Positions 32,973-41,423 of a DNA stretch of 64,000 bases are shown piece after piece (the first letter of the stretch is position 1; every line of letters starts with the position of its first letter). The DNA is from Rhodococcus sp. KRD197 (GTDB taxonomy: Bacteria; Actinomycetota; Actinomycetes; Mycobacteriales; Mycobacteriaceae). A program made the position numbers and the translations under genes. Where the stretch lies: assembly GCF_017168235.1 (NCBI RefSeq), contig NZ_JABFAO010000002.1, positions 1 to 64,000 of the forward strand, in the 5' to 3' direction. The notes beneath the pieces were generated by a model, which searched no databases, was not told where the DNA came from, and saw nothing but the letters and a program-made list of their open reading frames with translations.

Positions 32973-35552
32973 ATGCCGGCTCACGCAGCAACCACCACCG
33001 CCCGCCGGAAATCGACCCACCAGAACCCCATGCGCACCGTATCGCTGCGCAATCTCGCGGCCCACAAGGTTCGACTCGCGCTGACTGTCCTGTCGGTGGT
33101 GCTCGGAACTGCCTTCGTCGCAGGCTCTTTCGTGTTCACCGACACCCTGCAGCGCACCTTCTCGTCCATCTTCTCCGACACCGCGCAGGGCGCCGACGTC
33201 CGCGTCAGCGCCGAGGACGTCCGTTCGAGCGGAGTCCCCGTGGAGAACGCCGAGATCATCGCGGCACTCCCGAACGTCGATCGAGTGGTTCCATACGTCA
33301 GCGGGCAAATCGTCGTGATCGACGAGTCCGGTTCGGCGGTGCAGACTGGCGGCGCCCCCACGATCGGTGAGGTGTACACCCCGGAGGACCAACGTCTCGG
33401 CGTTCCCACGGTCTTCGCACAGGGCACTGCACCGACTGCACCCGGAGAAGTCGCCATCAACGAGGGCGGCGCCGAACGTGCCGGGCTCGGTGTCGGCGAT
33501 TCGACCCAGGTGCTGGTGCCCTCGAAGGGCACGGTGGACGTCACCGTGACAGGAATCTACGAGACGGCTGTCGAATCCGGTGGCTTCATCGGCGTCCAGT
33601 TCGTCGAAAGCCAAGCAGCCGAACTGTTCTCGGACGGCGCACACGTCGAGTACTACGACGTCGCCGGCAACGACCTCGCCACACGTGGCCTGACTCCCGA
33701 CGACCTGCGCGAGGAGATTGCTCTCGCGCTACCGGATCTGAAGGTTCAGACCGCCGACGAGGTTCGCGACGAGGCACAGTCCGAGATCGAGTCCGCGCTC
33801 TCCTTCGTCAACTACTTCCTCCTCGCGTTCGGCGGCATCGCGCTGCTCGTGGGGACGTTCATCATCTACAACACCTTCTCGATGATCGTCGCGCAGCGTG
33901 TACGCGAACTCGCTCTGCTGCGCGCCATCGGAGCGAGCCGCGGCCAGGTCAGCAGATCCGTCGTGCTCGAAGCGCTGGTAGTCGGGGTGATCGGCAGCGT
34001 GCTCGGCTTCGCCGGCGGTGTCGGTCTCGCGTACGGACTGCGGGCTCTGCTCAACGCGTTCGACCTCGGATTGCCCTCCGGCTCGTTGGCACTCGAACCA
34101 CGAACCGTCATCGTTGCCTTCGCAGTGGGCATCTTCGTCACCGTGCTGAGCGCTTACGCCCCGGCCAGACGCGCCGCGAAGATCCCACCGGTCGCGGCGA
34201 TGCGCGAGGAATTCGCCTCGGCCGGTGACAGTCTGCGTGTGCGCACACTCGCCGGGCTCGTCCTCGGCGCACTCGGCGCGGTAGCCGTCGTCGTCGGCGC
34301 CCAATCGACGGGTGGTTCAGCGGCAGCGACCGTCGGCGTCGGTGCCGTCGCGGTGATCATCGCTGTCGCACTGGCGGCGCCGTCGCTCTCGCGCCCCATC
34401 GTCGGGGCCCTGGGTGCGGTGCTGACCCGTCCGTTCGGAGCGATCGGGCGGCTGGCCCGCACCAACTCCGTTCGCAATCCGCGGCGCACCGCGGCCACGG
34501 CTTTCGCGTTGATGCTGGGCTTGATGCTCGTATCGGTGATCGCCGTACTCGGCTCGACCGCCAAAGCCAGCGTCGACGCGCTCGTGGACACCGGAGTCGA
34601 AGCCGACTACATACTCAGCGGCCCGCAGTCCATCGGCGTTCCGACCGGAGCAGGCCAGGCTGCGCGCGACGTCCCCGGCGTGGACAGCGTCGCCATCCTG
34701 CATCCGGTCTCGGTGGACATCGACGGCGAAGAGGCTTTCGGGGTTGCGCTCGATGGCAGCCCGGAAGGACTGTTCGACAACGCCGTGGTGGCGGGAAGCC
34801 GAGAACTGACCGGGGACAGCATGGCGGTTTCGGAGTCCGCGTCGCGCAACGAGGACTGGACTCTGGGCTCGGTCGTCGAGCTCGAATCCGTCGACGGCCG
34901 GACGGTGCCGGTCACGGTGACGAGCATCTACGAGGACAGCCCACTGGTCGGCGACTGGATGGTGTCCGAGGAGGTCTACCAGCAGGTCACACCGAGCTTC
35001 GTGCGCTCGGACATCGTCGTTCTCGTCGGGGCCGAACCCGGCACCGACCTCGACACCCTCCGCACCGATCTCGAAGCTGCCACGGCGACCTTCGTAGTCG
35101 TGCAGGTGCAGGACCGCGAAGAGTTCAAAGGCGCGCAGAGCCAACAGATCGACACCCTCCTCGCCGTTCTCTACGGCCTACTCGCACTCGCGGTGGTCAT
35201 CGCGATCCTGGGAATCGTCAACACGCTGGCACTCTCCGTCGTCGAACGACGCCGCGAGATCGGGATGCTGCGAGCCGTCGGGATGCAACGGGCGCAGGTG
35301 CGACGGACGATCTATCTGGAGTCGATGTTGATCGCCCTCTTCGGCGCCATCGTCGGCCTCGCGCTGGGAGTCGCGTTCGGGTGGGGGTTCGTGCGAACGC
35401 TGCGCGACGAAGGGCTGGACACGTTGACCATCCCGTGGGGGCAGTTGCTCGCGATGCTCGTGGGTTCGGCCGTGGTGGGGGTGCTGGCCGCGCTGTGGCC
35501 CGCGATTCGCGCCGCCCGCACCCCTCCGTTGGAGGTTGTCACAGAGGCGTGA
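32973..35552 (+). CDS. FtsX/MacB-type ABC transporter permease
   Basis: 859 residues. A short basic N terminus, a first helix (LALTVLSVVLGTAFVAGSFV), a large extracytoplasmic MacB-PCD-like domain, then an FtsX block (LLRAIGASRGQV), a run of helices, and a second FtsX block at the C terminus (MLRAVGMQRAQVRRTIY). This two-FtsX layout is the usual actinobacterial form. It starts 2 bp after the ATPase gene. Export is the likely direction. It immediately precedes the A-T-TE synthetase gene (117 bp gap). Confidence 0.93.
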   Translation: MPAHAATTTARRKSTHQNPMRTVSLRNLAAHKVRLALTVLSVVLGTAFVAGSFVFTDTLQRTFSSIFSDTAQGADVRVSAEDVRSSGVPVENAEIIAALPNVDRVVPYVSGQIVVIDESGSAVQTGGAPTIGEVYTPEDQRLGVPTVFAQGTAPTAPGEVAINEGGAERAGLGVGDSTQVLVPSKGTVDVTVTGIYETAVESGGFIGVQFVESQAAELFSDGAHVEYYDVAGNDLATRGLTPDDLREEIALALPDLKVQTADEVRDEAQSEIESALSFVNYFLLAFGGIALLVGTFIIYNTFSMIVAQRVRELALLRAIGASRGQVSRSVVLEALVVGVIGSVLGFAGGVGLAYGLRALLNAFDLGLPSGSLALEPRTVIVAFAVGIFVTVLSAYAPARRAAKIPPVAAMREEFASAGDSLRVRTLAGLVLGALGAVAVVVGAQSTGGSAAATVGVGAVAVIIAVALAAPSLSRPIVGALGAVLTRPFGAIGRLARTNSVRNPRRTAATAFALMLGLMLVSVIAVLGSTAKASVDALVDTGVEADYILSGPQSIGVPTGAGQAARDVPGVDSVAILHPVSVDIDGEEAFGVALDGSPEGLFDNAVVAGSRELTGDSMAVSESASRNEDWTLGSVVELESVDGRTVPVTVTSIYEDSPLVGDWMVSEEVYQQVTPSFVRSDIVVLVGAEPGTDLDTLRTDLEAATATFVVVQVQDREEFKGAQSQQIDTLLAVLYGLLALAVVIAILGIVNTLALSVVERRREIGMLRAVGMQRAQVRRTIYLESMLIALFGAIVGLALGVAFGWGFVRTLRDEGLDTLTIPWGQLLAMLVGSAVVGVLAALWPAIRAARTPPLEVVTEA

Positions 35553-35669
35553 AACCCATCGGTTGCGGACAAAAGGGTCACGGAGTTACCTTGTAGCGTG
35601 TAAAACAGACCCAACGACGGTTTTCACCCGAAAATCTGAATGGTCTGCAGGCACCTGCACGGGAGGGTC

Positions 35670-38261
35670 ATGTCGATCCACGGCCTCGATACGCGCCCCT
35701 ACCCCGCACTGGCTCCACTCTGTCGACCGGACACCCGGGACACGCTGCTCGCTCGGCTGCGCGAGGTCGCGCACGCTACGCCGAGCGCCACGGCGGTCGT
35801 TGCCGACGACGGAGCCGTCACCTTCGACGAGTTTCTGCACCGGGTGTACGCCGTAGCTCGCACGATCGCCGCCATCACGCCCGACGAGACCCGTCCGGTC
35901 GCCGTCGAGACTGCCTGCACCACCGGGGCCATCACTCTGATGCTCGCAGTGATGGCCTCGGGCCGGGCCCTGGTCCCGCTGGACCCGAACCTGCCCGAGG
36001 GTCGACAGGAGAACATCGTCGGCCAAGCCGGTGCGCGGCGCATAGACGTCGCCGATATCGAGCGCGCCCAGGAGTCGTCCGAGCCACTGCCCAGGGTCAC
36101 CGGCAGCCGGATCGCCTTGATTGCGTTCACCTCCGGTTCCACCGGCACCGCCAAAGGCGTTCTCCTGAGCCACCGCATGTGTCTGACCAAGGCGTACGAG
36201 GTCAGTTCCTCACTCGGCCTTTCGCCGTCGAGCCGGGTCGGGAACGCCCTGCCGATCAGTTTCGGCGCTGGCATCAACACCGTCTTCGCCGGAATCCTCA
36301 GCGGCGCAACCGTATACTGCCGAGACCCGCGTAACTCCCACTCCGACAATGTTATTGAGTGGATTTCGCAGCACGAGCTGACCACCCTGCACTGCTCGCC
36401 TTCGCTGGTACGCAGCATGGCGCCGAACTCGCGGAGCTCGCCGGTCCACGTGGTCCCCGACAATGCGGTGCCGTCCCTCAAACACGTCGTCACCTACGGC
36501 GAACCGCTGCACGCCAGGGACGTGCTCGCCATCCGCTCTGCCTCGGGCTCGGGCGCGATCATCGTGAACTGGTACGCCACCACCGAAGCGGGCGCGGTTG
36601 CACGCCAAGAGTACCGAGCAAGCGATGCGCTCCCGGCCGGATTCTTGGCCGCCGGTACGCCCCCACTCGGCAAGACACTCGATATCGTTCTCCCCGACGG
36701 CCAGCTCGCTCGGAGCGGTGAGGTCGGGCAGATCCGCGTCACCGCAGACTGTTTCGCCGACGGGTACCTGCATCTCACCGAGCAGACCGATGCCCGGTTC
36801 ACCACCGACTCGGGATTGCGCCGCTATTGGACGGGCGATCTCGGCCGTATCGATGACCACGGGGTGCTCCACCTCGTGGGCCGGGTCGACGACGCAGTGA
36901 AGATCCGCGGCTACCAGGTCGAACCCGCCGAGGTCGAAGGCGCCTTGCGTTCGATTCCCGGCATCACCGATGCATTCGTGACCTCCCGCTCCGACGATTC
37001 GGGGACCGAACTCGTGGCCTATTTCGCCGGCACGAAGGACGCCGAAGCCGGAGTTCGGCGAGCACTGCGCGAGGCGCTGCCCGAATGGATGATCCCTCAG
37101 CACATCAGCGCGTTGGCAGCGATTCCCCGGACCGACCGCGGCAAGGTCGATCGCGCTGCGCTGCCCGACGCCGTGCGCCTGCCCGAGGAAGCTTCGGAAT
37201 CGGTGCTGGTGGGGGCCACGGAGAACTGGCTCGCCAACATCGTGGCCCGCGAACTCGGCCGCACTGCCCTGCATCGCGATGCCGATTTCTCCGAGCTCGG
37301 TGCCACCTCACTGGCGATCACTCGAATTCTCGTCGAGATTCAGCAGGCATTCCATGTACAACTCTCACCGGCCGACGTGGTCGACGCGATGACCGTGCAT
37401 GCCCTGGCGGCCGTGATCGACGAGCGACATGCGTCGGTCGACCGCGCCAAGTCCGGGAGCAAGAACTCTATTCTGGTGCCGCTGCGAACCGAGGGTTCCA
37501 AGGCACCTCTGTTCGTCGTCGCGGGTGCAGGCGTGCCGGCGGTGGGACTGGCCACCCTGGCCAAACGTCTCGAGGATCGGCCCGTGTACGCGCTACAGGC
37601 GCGGGGTCTCGACACCAGGGCGCTGCCGCATCGCACACTGAGGGGCGCCGCGCGGGCGTTCGTCCGCGAGATCCAACGTGTACAGCCGCACGGCCCCTAC
37701 AACCTGGCCGGTCACTCGCTGGGAGCCTGGATCGCGCTGGCCATGGCCGAGATTCTTCGGTCACGAGGCGAGGTGGTCGAGCAGGTCGTCCTGCTCGACC
37801 CGCGGTTGTACCGGTGGCTGCTCGACAAACTGCCCGGTGGAGAACGGCTCGAAGCCGCGCCGCCCGACGTCGGCAATCCGCTCTATCAGAGGAATGCACG
37901 GGTGGTGCTGCGTCAGGCATGGCGGGTGGCCGCTGCAGGTTTGGTTCGATTCACCACCACCGAACGGTGGCTTGCATTCGCGATCATCGGCTCGATGGCC
38001 CTGCAACGCCACAAACCCACCCCCTACGACGGGCAGACCACCGTGATCGTCAGCGACAACAACACCCACGACCTCGCATCCTGGCAGGCCATAGCACCCG
38101 GCAGCGAGGACATTACGGCCGTTCCCGGCCCCCACCTCGGGTTGGTTCGCGAGCCCGTTGTCGCAACGGTCGCCCAGGTGATCGACCGCGCGCTCGATAC
38201 GCATTCCCGAGACACCCACACGCGAGCATCGGACAAGCAAGCATTGGACAAGCAACTGTGA
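35670..38261 (+). CDS. Single-module non-ribosomal peptide synthetase: adenylation-carrier-thioesterase
   Basis: 863 residues from the ATG at 35670 (GGGAGGG 3 bases upstream). Adenylation domain about 25-510: A3 TSGSTGTAKG (154-163), A5 NWYATTEAGA, A7 WTGDLGRID, A8 GRVDDAVKIRGYQVEP, A10 with Lys492 (TDRGKVDR). Carrier domain about 515-590 with the phosphopantetheine Ser547 (ELGATSLA). Type I thioesterase about 610-860 with Ser683 (AGHSLGAW). No condensation domain is present, so it would activate and release one acid, or act with a separate condensation protein. The amino-acid specificity code cannot be read reliably by eye. The preceding ABC pair suggests product export. Confidence 0.92.
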   Translation: MSIHGLDTRPYPALAPLCRPDTRDTLLARLREVAHATPSATAVVADDGAVTFDEFLHRVYAVARTIAAITPDETRPVAVETACTTGAITLMLAVMASGRALVPLDPNLPEGRQENIVGQAGARRIDVADIERAQESSEPLPRVTGSRIALIAFTSGSTGTAKGVLLSHRMCLTKAYEVSSSLGLSPSSRVGNALPISFGAGINTVFAGILSGATVYCRDPRNSHSDNVIEWISQHELTTLHCSPSLVRSMAPNSRSSPVHVVPDNAVPSLKHVVTYGEPLHARDVLAIRSASGSGAIIVNWYATTEAGAVARQEYRASDALPAGFLAAGTPPLGKTLDIVLPDGQLARSGEVGQIRVTADCFADGYLHLTEQTDARFTTDSGLRRYWTGDLGRIDDHGVLHLVGRVDDAVKIRGYQVEPAEVEGALRSIPGITDAFVTSRSDDSGTELVAYFAGTKDAEAGVRRALREALPEWMIPQHISALAAIPRTDRGKVDRAALPDAVRLPEEASESVLVGATENWLANIVARELGRTALHRDADFSELGATSLAITRILVEIQQAFHVQLSPADVVDAMTVHALAAVIDERHASVDRAKSGSKNSILVPLRTEGSKAPLFVVAGAGVPAVGLATLAKRLEDRPVYALQARGLDTRALPHRTLRGAARAFVREIQRVQPHGPYNLAGHSLGAWIALAMAEILRSRGEVVEQVVLLDPRLYRWLLDKLPGGERLEAAPPDVGNPLYQRNARVVLRQAWRVAAAGLVRFTTTERWLAFAIIGSMALQRHKPTPYDGQTTVIVSDNNTHDLASWQAIAPGSEDITAVPGPHLGLVREPVVATVAQVIDRALDTHSRDTHTRASDKQALDKQL

Positions 38262-38401
38262 CCTCAGCGCACGCACTGGGCATGCCACTGATGGCCTCCA
38301 TCGCAGCTCACAGGTCGACAGACTGTCCTCAATCGGGGCTACCGCGTAGGTTGGGCATCGATGCTGTTGTCGGCAACATGCAGCGAGGAGGCTCGACTTC
38401 G

Positions 38402-39271
38402 ATGAAAACCTATGAGCTCGACTCCGTCGAGCTGCACAAGGACACACTCCGCTACGTGGACATCGGCGACGGCCCGCCCGTCATCCTGGTCCACGGGCTG
38501 CTCGGTTCCCATATGTCCTGGGCGGGGCAGATCGAACGGCTATCCGAACGCTACCGCGTGATCGCACCCGATCTGTTCGGTCACGGCAGCTCGGACAAGC
38601 CCTCCGGGGACTATTCACTGAGCTCGCATGCAGCGACTATCCGCGACCTGCTCGATCACCTGGGAATCGATTCGGCACCCATGGTGGGGCACTCCTTGGG
38701 TGGGGGCATCGTCATGCAGACGGTGTATCTGTTCCCCGAGCGAGTCGAGTGTCTCGCTCTGGTGAGCAGCGGCGGCCTCGGACCGGAGGTCAGCCTGCTC
38801 CTCAAGGCCGCAACACTTCCCGGCAGCGAACTCGTCCTTCCGATTCTCGCCTCGGACTGGGTGCGCAAGAACGCCGAAAACGTCATCGGTCAGCTCGATA
38901 GATGGGGTCTGCCGGTCAAGCCCGGTGCGAGCATGGCCGAAACGTGGAGGTCGTTCCAAACCGTCGCGGATAAGGGCTCTCGCGGGGCTTTCTTGGCTTC
39001 CACTCGCGCCGTGGTCGGGCCGCGTGGTCAAACCGTCAGCGCAAAGCAGCATTTCGCGAAGTTCGAAACGATGCCTTCGCTCCTCATCTGGGGCAGCAAG
39101 GATCGGATGATCCCGGCTTCGCACGCGGACAACATTCGCCGCGAAGTACCCAACTCCAGGGTCGAGATCTTTCCCAGCGCCGGCCATTTCCCGCAGCTCG
39201 ACGAGCCGGACCTCTTCTTCCGCATCCTCGACGAGTTCCTGTCATCGAATCGGCCGGCCGACGCGCACTGA
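38402..39271 (+). CDS. Alpha/beta-hydrolase
   Basis: 289 residues. Oxyanion region VHGLLGSHMSW, nucleophile Ser98 in MVGHSLGGG, acid Asp in WGSKDRMIP, His in SAGHFPQLD. ATG at 38402 has GAGGAGG about 10 bases upstream; an ATG at 38378 is less well placed. It resembles mycobacterial hydrolases of the Rv2715 type. The preceding 140 bp gap holds nothing clear. One bp separates its stop from the Lon-N gene, so the two are an operon. Confidence 0.9.
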   Translation: MKTYELDSVELHKDTLRYVDIGDGPPVILVHGLLGSHMSWAGQIERLSERYRVIAPDLFGHGSSDKPSGDYSLSSHAATIRDLLDHLGIDSAPMVGHSLGGGIVMQTVYLFPERVECLALVSSGGLGPEVSLLLKAATLPGSELVLPILASDWVRKNAENVIGQLDRWGLPVKPGASMAETWRSFQTVADKGSRGAFLASTRAVVGPRGQTVSAKQHFAKFETMPSLLIWGSKDRMIPASHADNIRREVPNSRVEIFPSAGHFPQLDEPDLFFRILDEFLSSNRPADAH

Positions 39272-39272
39272 C

Positions 39273-39908
39273 ATGGCGATCACCCCGATGTTTCCGCTCG
39301 GCAGCGTTCTCCTACCGGGCGAAAAACTACCGCTGCACATCTTCGAACCGCGCTATCAGCAGATGCTGGCCGAATGCATGGCGATGGAGGACCCGAACTT
39401 CGGCGTCGTACTCATCGCGAGAGGACACGAGGCCGGCGGCGGGGATGTGCGTCACGATATCGCCGTGCGAGCTCATGTCGTCGCGCATCGCGAAATCGGC
39501 GATGGTCGGCACCTCGTCGAATGTGTTGCCGGTGAGCGGATTCGCGTCGACGCCTGGCTCGAGGACGAGCCGTATCCGCGCGCGGACGCCCGAGCCTGGC
39601 CCGACGAGGACGACGGAACACTGACGGAGTCCGAGTTCGACGAGCTTCGAGCCAAGATCACCGACCTGTACCGACTGGTGGGTTCACTCGCCGAGGCGGA
39701 GGGCAGTCAGCCGCCCAGCGATCCGGAGTTCTCCGACCTGCCCGCGGACCCCGGTGAACGACTGTTCATGATGGCCGCGCAGATTCCGATGGGGCAGTCG
39801 GACCGCCAGGACGTTCTGGAAGCTCCAGGCGCGGCAGCCAGGATGCAGGCGATATCGGAGGCCATCGAGAACGTCGCAGACATCGTCCGGTTCAGGCTGT
39901 TGCAGTAG
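39273..39908 (+). CDS. Lon N-terminal (substrate-binding) domain protein
   Basis: 211 residues. MFPLGSVLLPGEKLPLHIFEPRYQQM is the LON substrate-binding domain start, with no ATPase or protease domain. Such stand-alone proteins are common; their role may be in substrate recognition but is not established. Start directly follows the hydrolase stop. The stop codon lies in the first copy of a 23 bp tandem repeat. Confidence 0.88.
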   Translation: MAITPMFPLGSVLLPGEKLPLHIFEPRYQQMLAECMAMEDPNFGVVLIARGHEAGGGDVRHDIAVRAHVVAHREIGDGRHLVECVAGERIRVDAWLEDEPYPRADARAWPDEDDGTLTESEFDELRAKITDLYRLVGSLAEAEGSQPPSDPEFSDLPADPGERLFMMAAQIPMGQSDRQDVLEAPGAAARMQAISEAIENVADIVRFRLLQ

Positions 39909-39942
39909 CAGAAACAAGACTGTTGCAGTAGCAGAAACAAGA
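39897..39942 (+). repeat. 23 bp perfect tandem direct repeat spanning the stop codon
   Basis: The unit at 39897-39919 begins CTGTTGCAGTAG and is repeated exactly at 39920-39942. It contains the last codons and TAG stop of the Lon-N gene, so the second copy is a fossil of a local duplication. It runs into the terminator stem. Confidence 0.95.
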
Positions 39943-39974
39943 AAACCCCGAAGGCCGAAGCCTTCGGGGTTTTC
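39941..39974. terminator. Bidirectional intrinsic terminator (Lon-N gene / tRNA-fMet)
   Basis: A 15 bp perfect stem, 39941-39955 with 39960-39974, around a CGAA tetraloop; the right arm ends in GGGGTTTTC and is followed by TTCTTTT. A-rich sequence on the left gives a U-run for the other strand too. It ends the plus-strand Lon-N transcript and the minus-strand tRNA. Confidence 0.93.
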
Positions 39975-39982
39975 TTCTTTTG

Positions 39983-40056
39983 TAGCGGGGACAGGATTTG
40001 AACCTGCGACCTCTGGGTTATGAGCCCAGCGAGCTACCGAGCTGCTCCACCCCGCG
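39983..40056 (-). tRNA. tRNA-fMet (CAT), initiator
   Basis: 74 bases without encoded CCA. The anticodon loop is CTCATAA, closed by three G-C pairs (GGG/CCC) as in initiators. Position 1 is C and position 72 is U, the unpaired end of bacterial initiator tRNA. The start CGCGGGGTGGAGCAGC and the T-loop GGTTCAAATCC match the E. coli and mycobacterial initiators. No other tRNA lies in the window. Confidence 0.97.
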
Positions 40057-40107
40057 TCGGTGTTCCTCAAAGGTACATGCGTTGCGCCGCAAACCCCAAT
40101 CGCCTGG

Positions 40108-40701
40108 TCAGCCCGTAACTTTGCTGCGAGCGGACCGCAGCAGTGCCACTGCGGTCATCAGCTCCCACGCGACGAAGGTGTAGATCGGCGCCCGTTCGAC
40201 CGCTCCGATCGGCCCGATGCCGGCAACGAGCAGCGCCGACACCGCGAGTCCGGCCACACCCAGCGCGGTACTGGCCGTCCGGTACCACCGCGGACAGGAG
40301 GGCACTCCCGTTCCCACCGTCACCGCGATGACGTTGCCTGCCGCGATCGACAACACTGCGCCGACCACGTGGACAGCGCCGTCACCAGCAGGTACCACCG
40401 CGATCAGCACGCAGCCGGTGGAGTAGGCCGCCACCGATCCCAGGTACACCCGCTTGCGGCGTCCACGCAGCAGGCTCGCTGACAACGCGCCGGCAGCGGC
40501 CACGGACACCGCAGACAGGCAGAACGATGTGTTGACGACGTCGTGCCACGGCGATTGGCCGGAAACCCCGAGCTCGCTGACCGTCTGGCGTAGGTAGCTG
40601 TAGCCGTCGTACTTCGACGCGGTCAGAGCCTCGCCCACGAGGTACTGCACGGCAGCGAAGCCGAACAGCCCTGCTGCTGCGCGTGCACGAACGTTCGACA
40701 A
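40108..40701 (-). CDS. DUF998-family membrane protein
   Basis: 197 residues with six or so predicted helices. QTVSELGVSGQSPWHDVVNT is the DUF998 signature (the SELG and N-terminal loop). A TTG start at 40701 is chosen because GAGGAG lies 7 bases upstream and the hydrophobic region starts soon after. Divergent from the TetR gene with a perfect palindrome between. Function unknown; possibly regulated by that TetR. Confidence 0.75.
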   Translation of the reverse strand: MSNVRARAAAGLFGFAAVQYLVGEALTASKYDGYSYLRQTVSELGVSGQSPWHDVVNTSFCLSAVSVAAAGALSASLLRGRRKRVYLGSVAAYSTGCVLIAVVPAGDGAVHVVGAVLSIAAGNVIAVTVGTGVPSCPRWYRTASTALGVAGLAVSALLVAGIGPIGAVERAPIYTFVAWELMTAVALLRSARSKVTG

Positions 40702-40733
40702 GCTCGACTCCTCGGGTGCGAAGATGCGGGCGT

Positions 40734-40749
40734 TGTACCGATAGGTACA
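40734..40749. promoter_or_regulatory. Palindrome between DUF998 and tetR genes, probable TetR operator
   Basis: TGTACCGATAGGTACA has perfect 6 bp arms around GATA. It lies 33 bp from the DUF998 start and 51 bp from the tetR start, where both promoters would be. TAGGTACA may overlap a -10 element. Confidence 0.7.
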
Positions 40750-40799
40750 GTCGGAATCGTTCCGCGCAGTGTGGCGCGAAACATCCCCGAGGAGCAACT

Positions 40800-41423
40800 G
40801 TGACACGCGAAGCTCGAGCCCGCACAACTGGAACTCGAACGACAGGAACTCGAACGACAGGCGACCGGCGGGACGTGGTCCCACTGCTGGCCGGCGTCTT
40901 CGGCGATCACGGCTGGAACGGCTCGTCCCTGTCTCTCATCAGCAGCAAGACAGGCCTCGGCAAAGGCAGCCTCTACCATTTCTTTCCCCGCGGAAAGACG
41001 GAGATGGCGGAGGCGGTACTCGACGACGTGGACATGTGGTTCCAGGTCAACGTGTTCGCCCCGCTGCAGAGCGCCACCGACGCCAGGGCGCGCTCGCACG
41101 AGATGTTCGCGCAGACACTGAAGTACTTCCAGTCGGGTAGGCGCGTGTGCTTGTTCGGCGCGTTCGCGCTCGGCATGGAGCGTGGCCTGTTCGGGGGCCG
41201 CGTCGCCAAGTACTTCAGCGACTGGATCGACGCACTCACCCCGGTGCTGCGGCAACTCGGCCACGGCGAGGATGCGCGCGGACTGGCCGAGGAGATCGTC
41301 GCGGGAATCCAGGGCGCACTGGTACTCGCACGGGCATCCGAGGACGGAACCCGCTTCGAGCGCCTGCTGGCTCGTCTCGAAGCCGCAGCACTCGATACCA
41401 CCGGGATGGAGGCGGCACGATGA
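40800..41423 (+). CDS. TetR-family transcriptional regulator
   Basis: 207 residues from the GTG at 40800 with CGAGGAG 5-6 bases upstream. HTH: SLSLISSKTGLGKGSLYHFF, then PRGKTEMAEAVL; LLFG-type C-terminal domain (RVCLFGAFALG, EEIVAGIQGALVLARA) typical of the YcdC/AcrR-like group. The N-terminal RTTGTRTTG arises from two 15 bp repeats (40830-40859). Its stop overlaps the ABC1-kinase start (ATGA), so it probably controls that operon and, through the palindrome, the DUF998 gene. Confidence 0.9.
   Translation: MTREARARTTGTRTTGTRTTGDRRDVVPLLAGVFGDHGWNGSSLSLISSKTGLGKGSLYHFFPRGKTEMAEAVLDDVDMWFQVNVFAPLQSATDARARSHEMFAQTLKYFQSGRRVCLFGAFALGMERGLFGGRVAKYFSDWIDALTPVLRQLGHGEDARGLAEEIVAGIQGALVLARASEDGTRFERLLARLEAAALDTTGMEAAR

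Noticed and set aside
39983-40056. tRNA-linked integration site
   Set aside because: Apart from the tandem duplication by the Lon-N stop, which lies outside the tRNA, no repeat of the tRNA 3' end and no integrase gene occur in the window.
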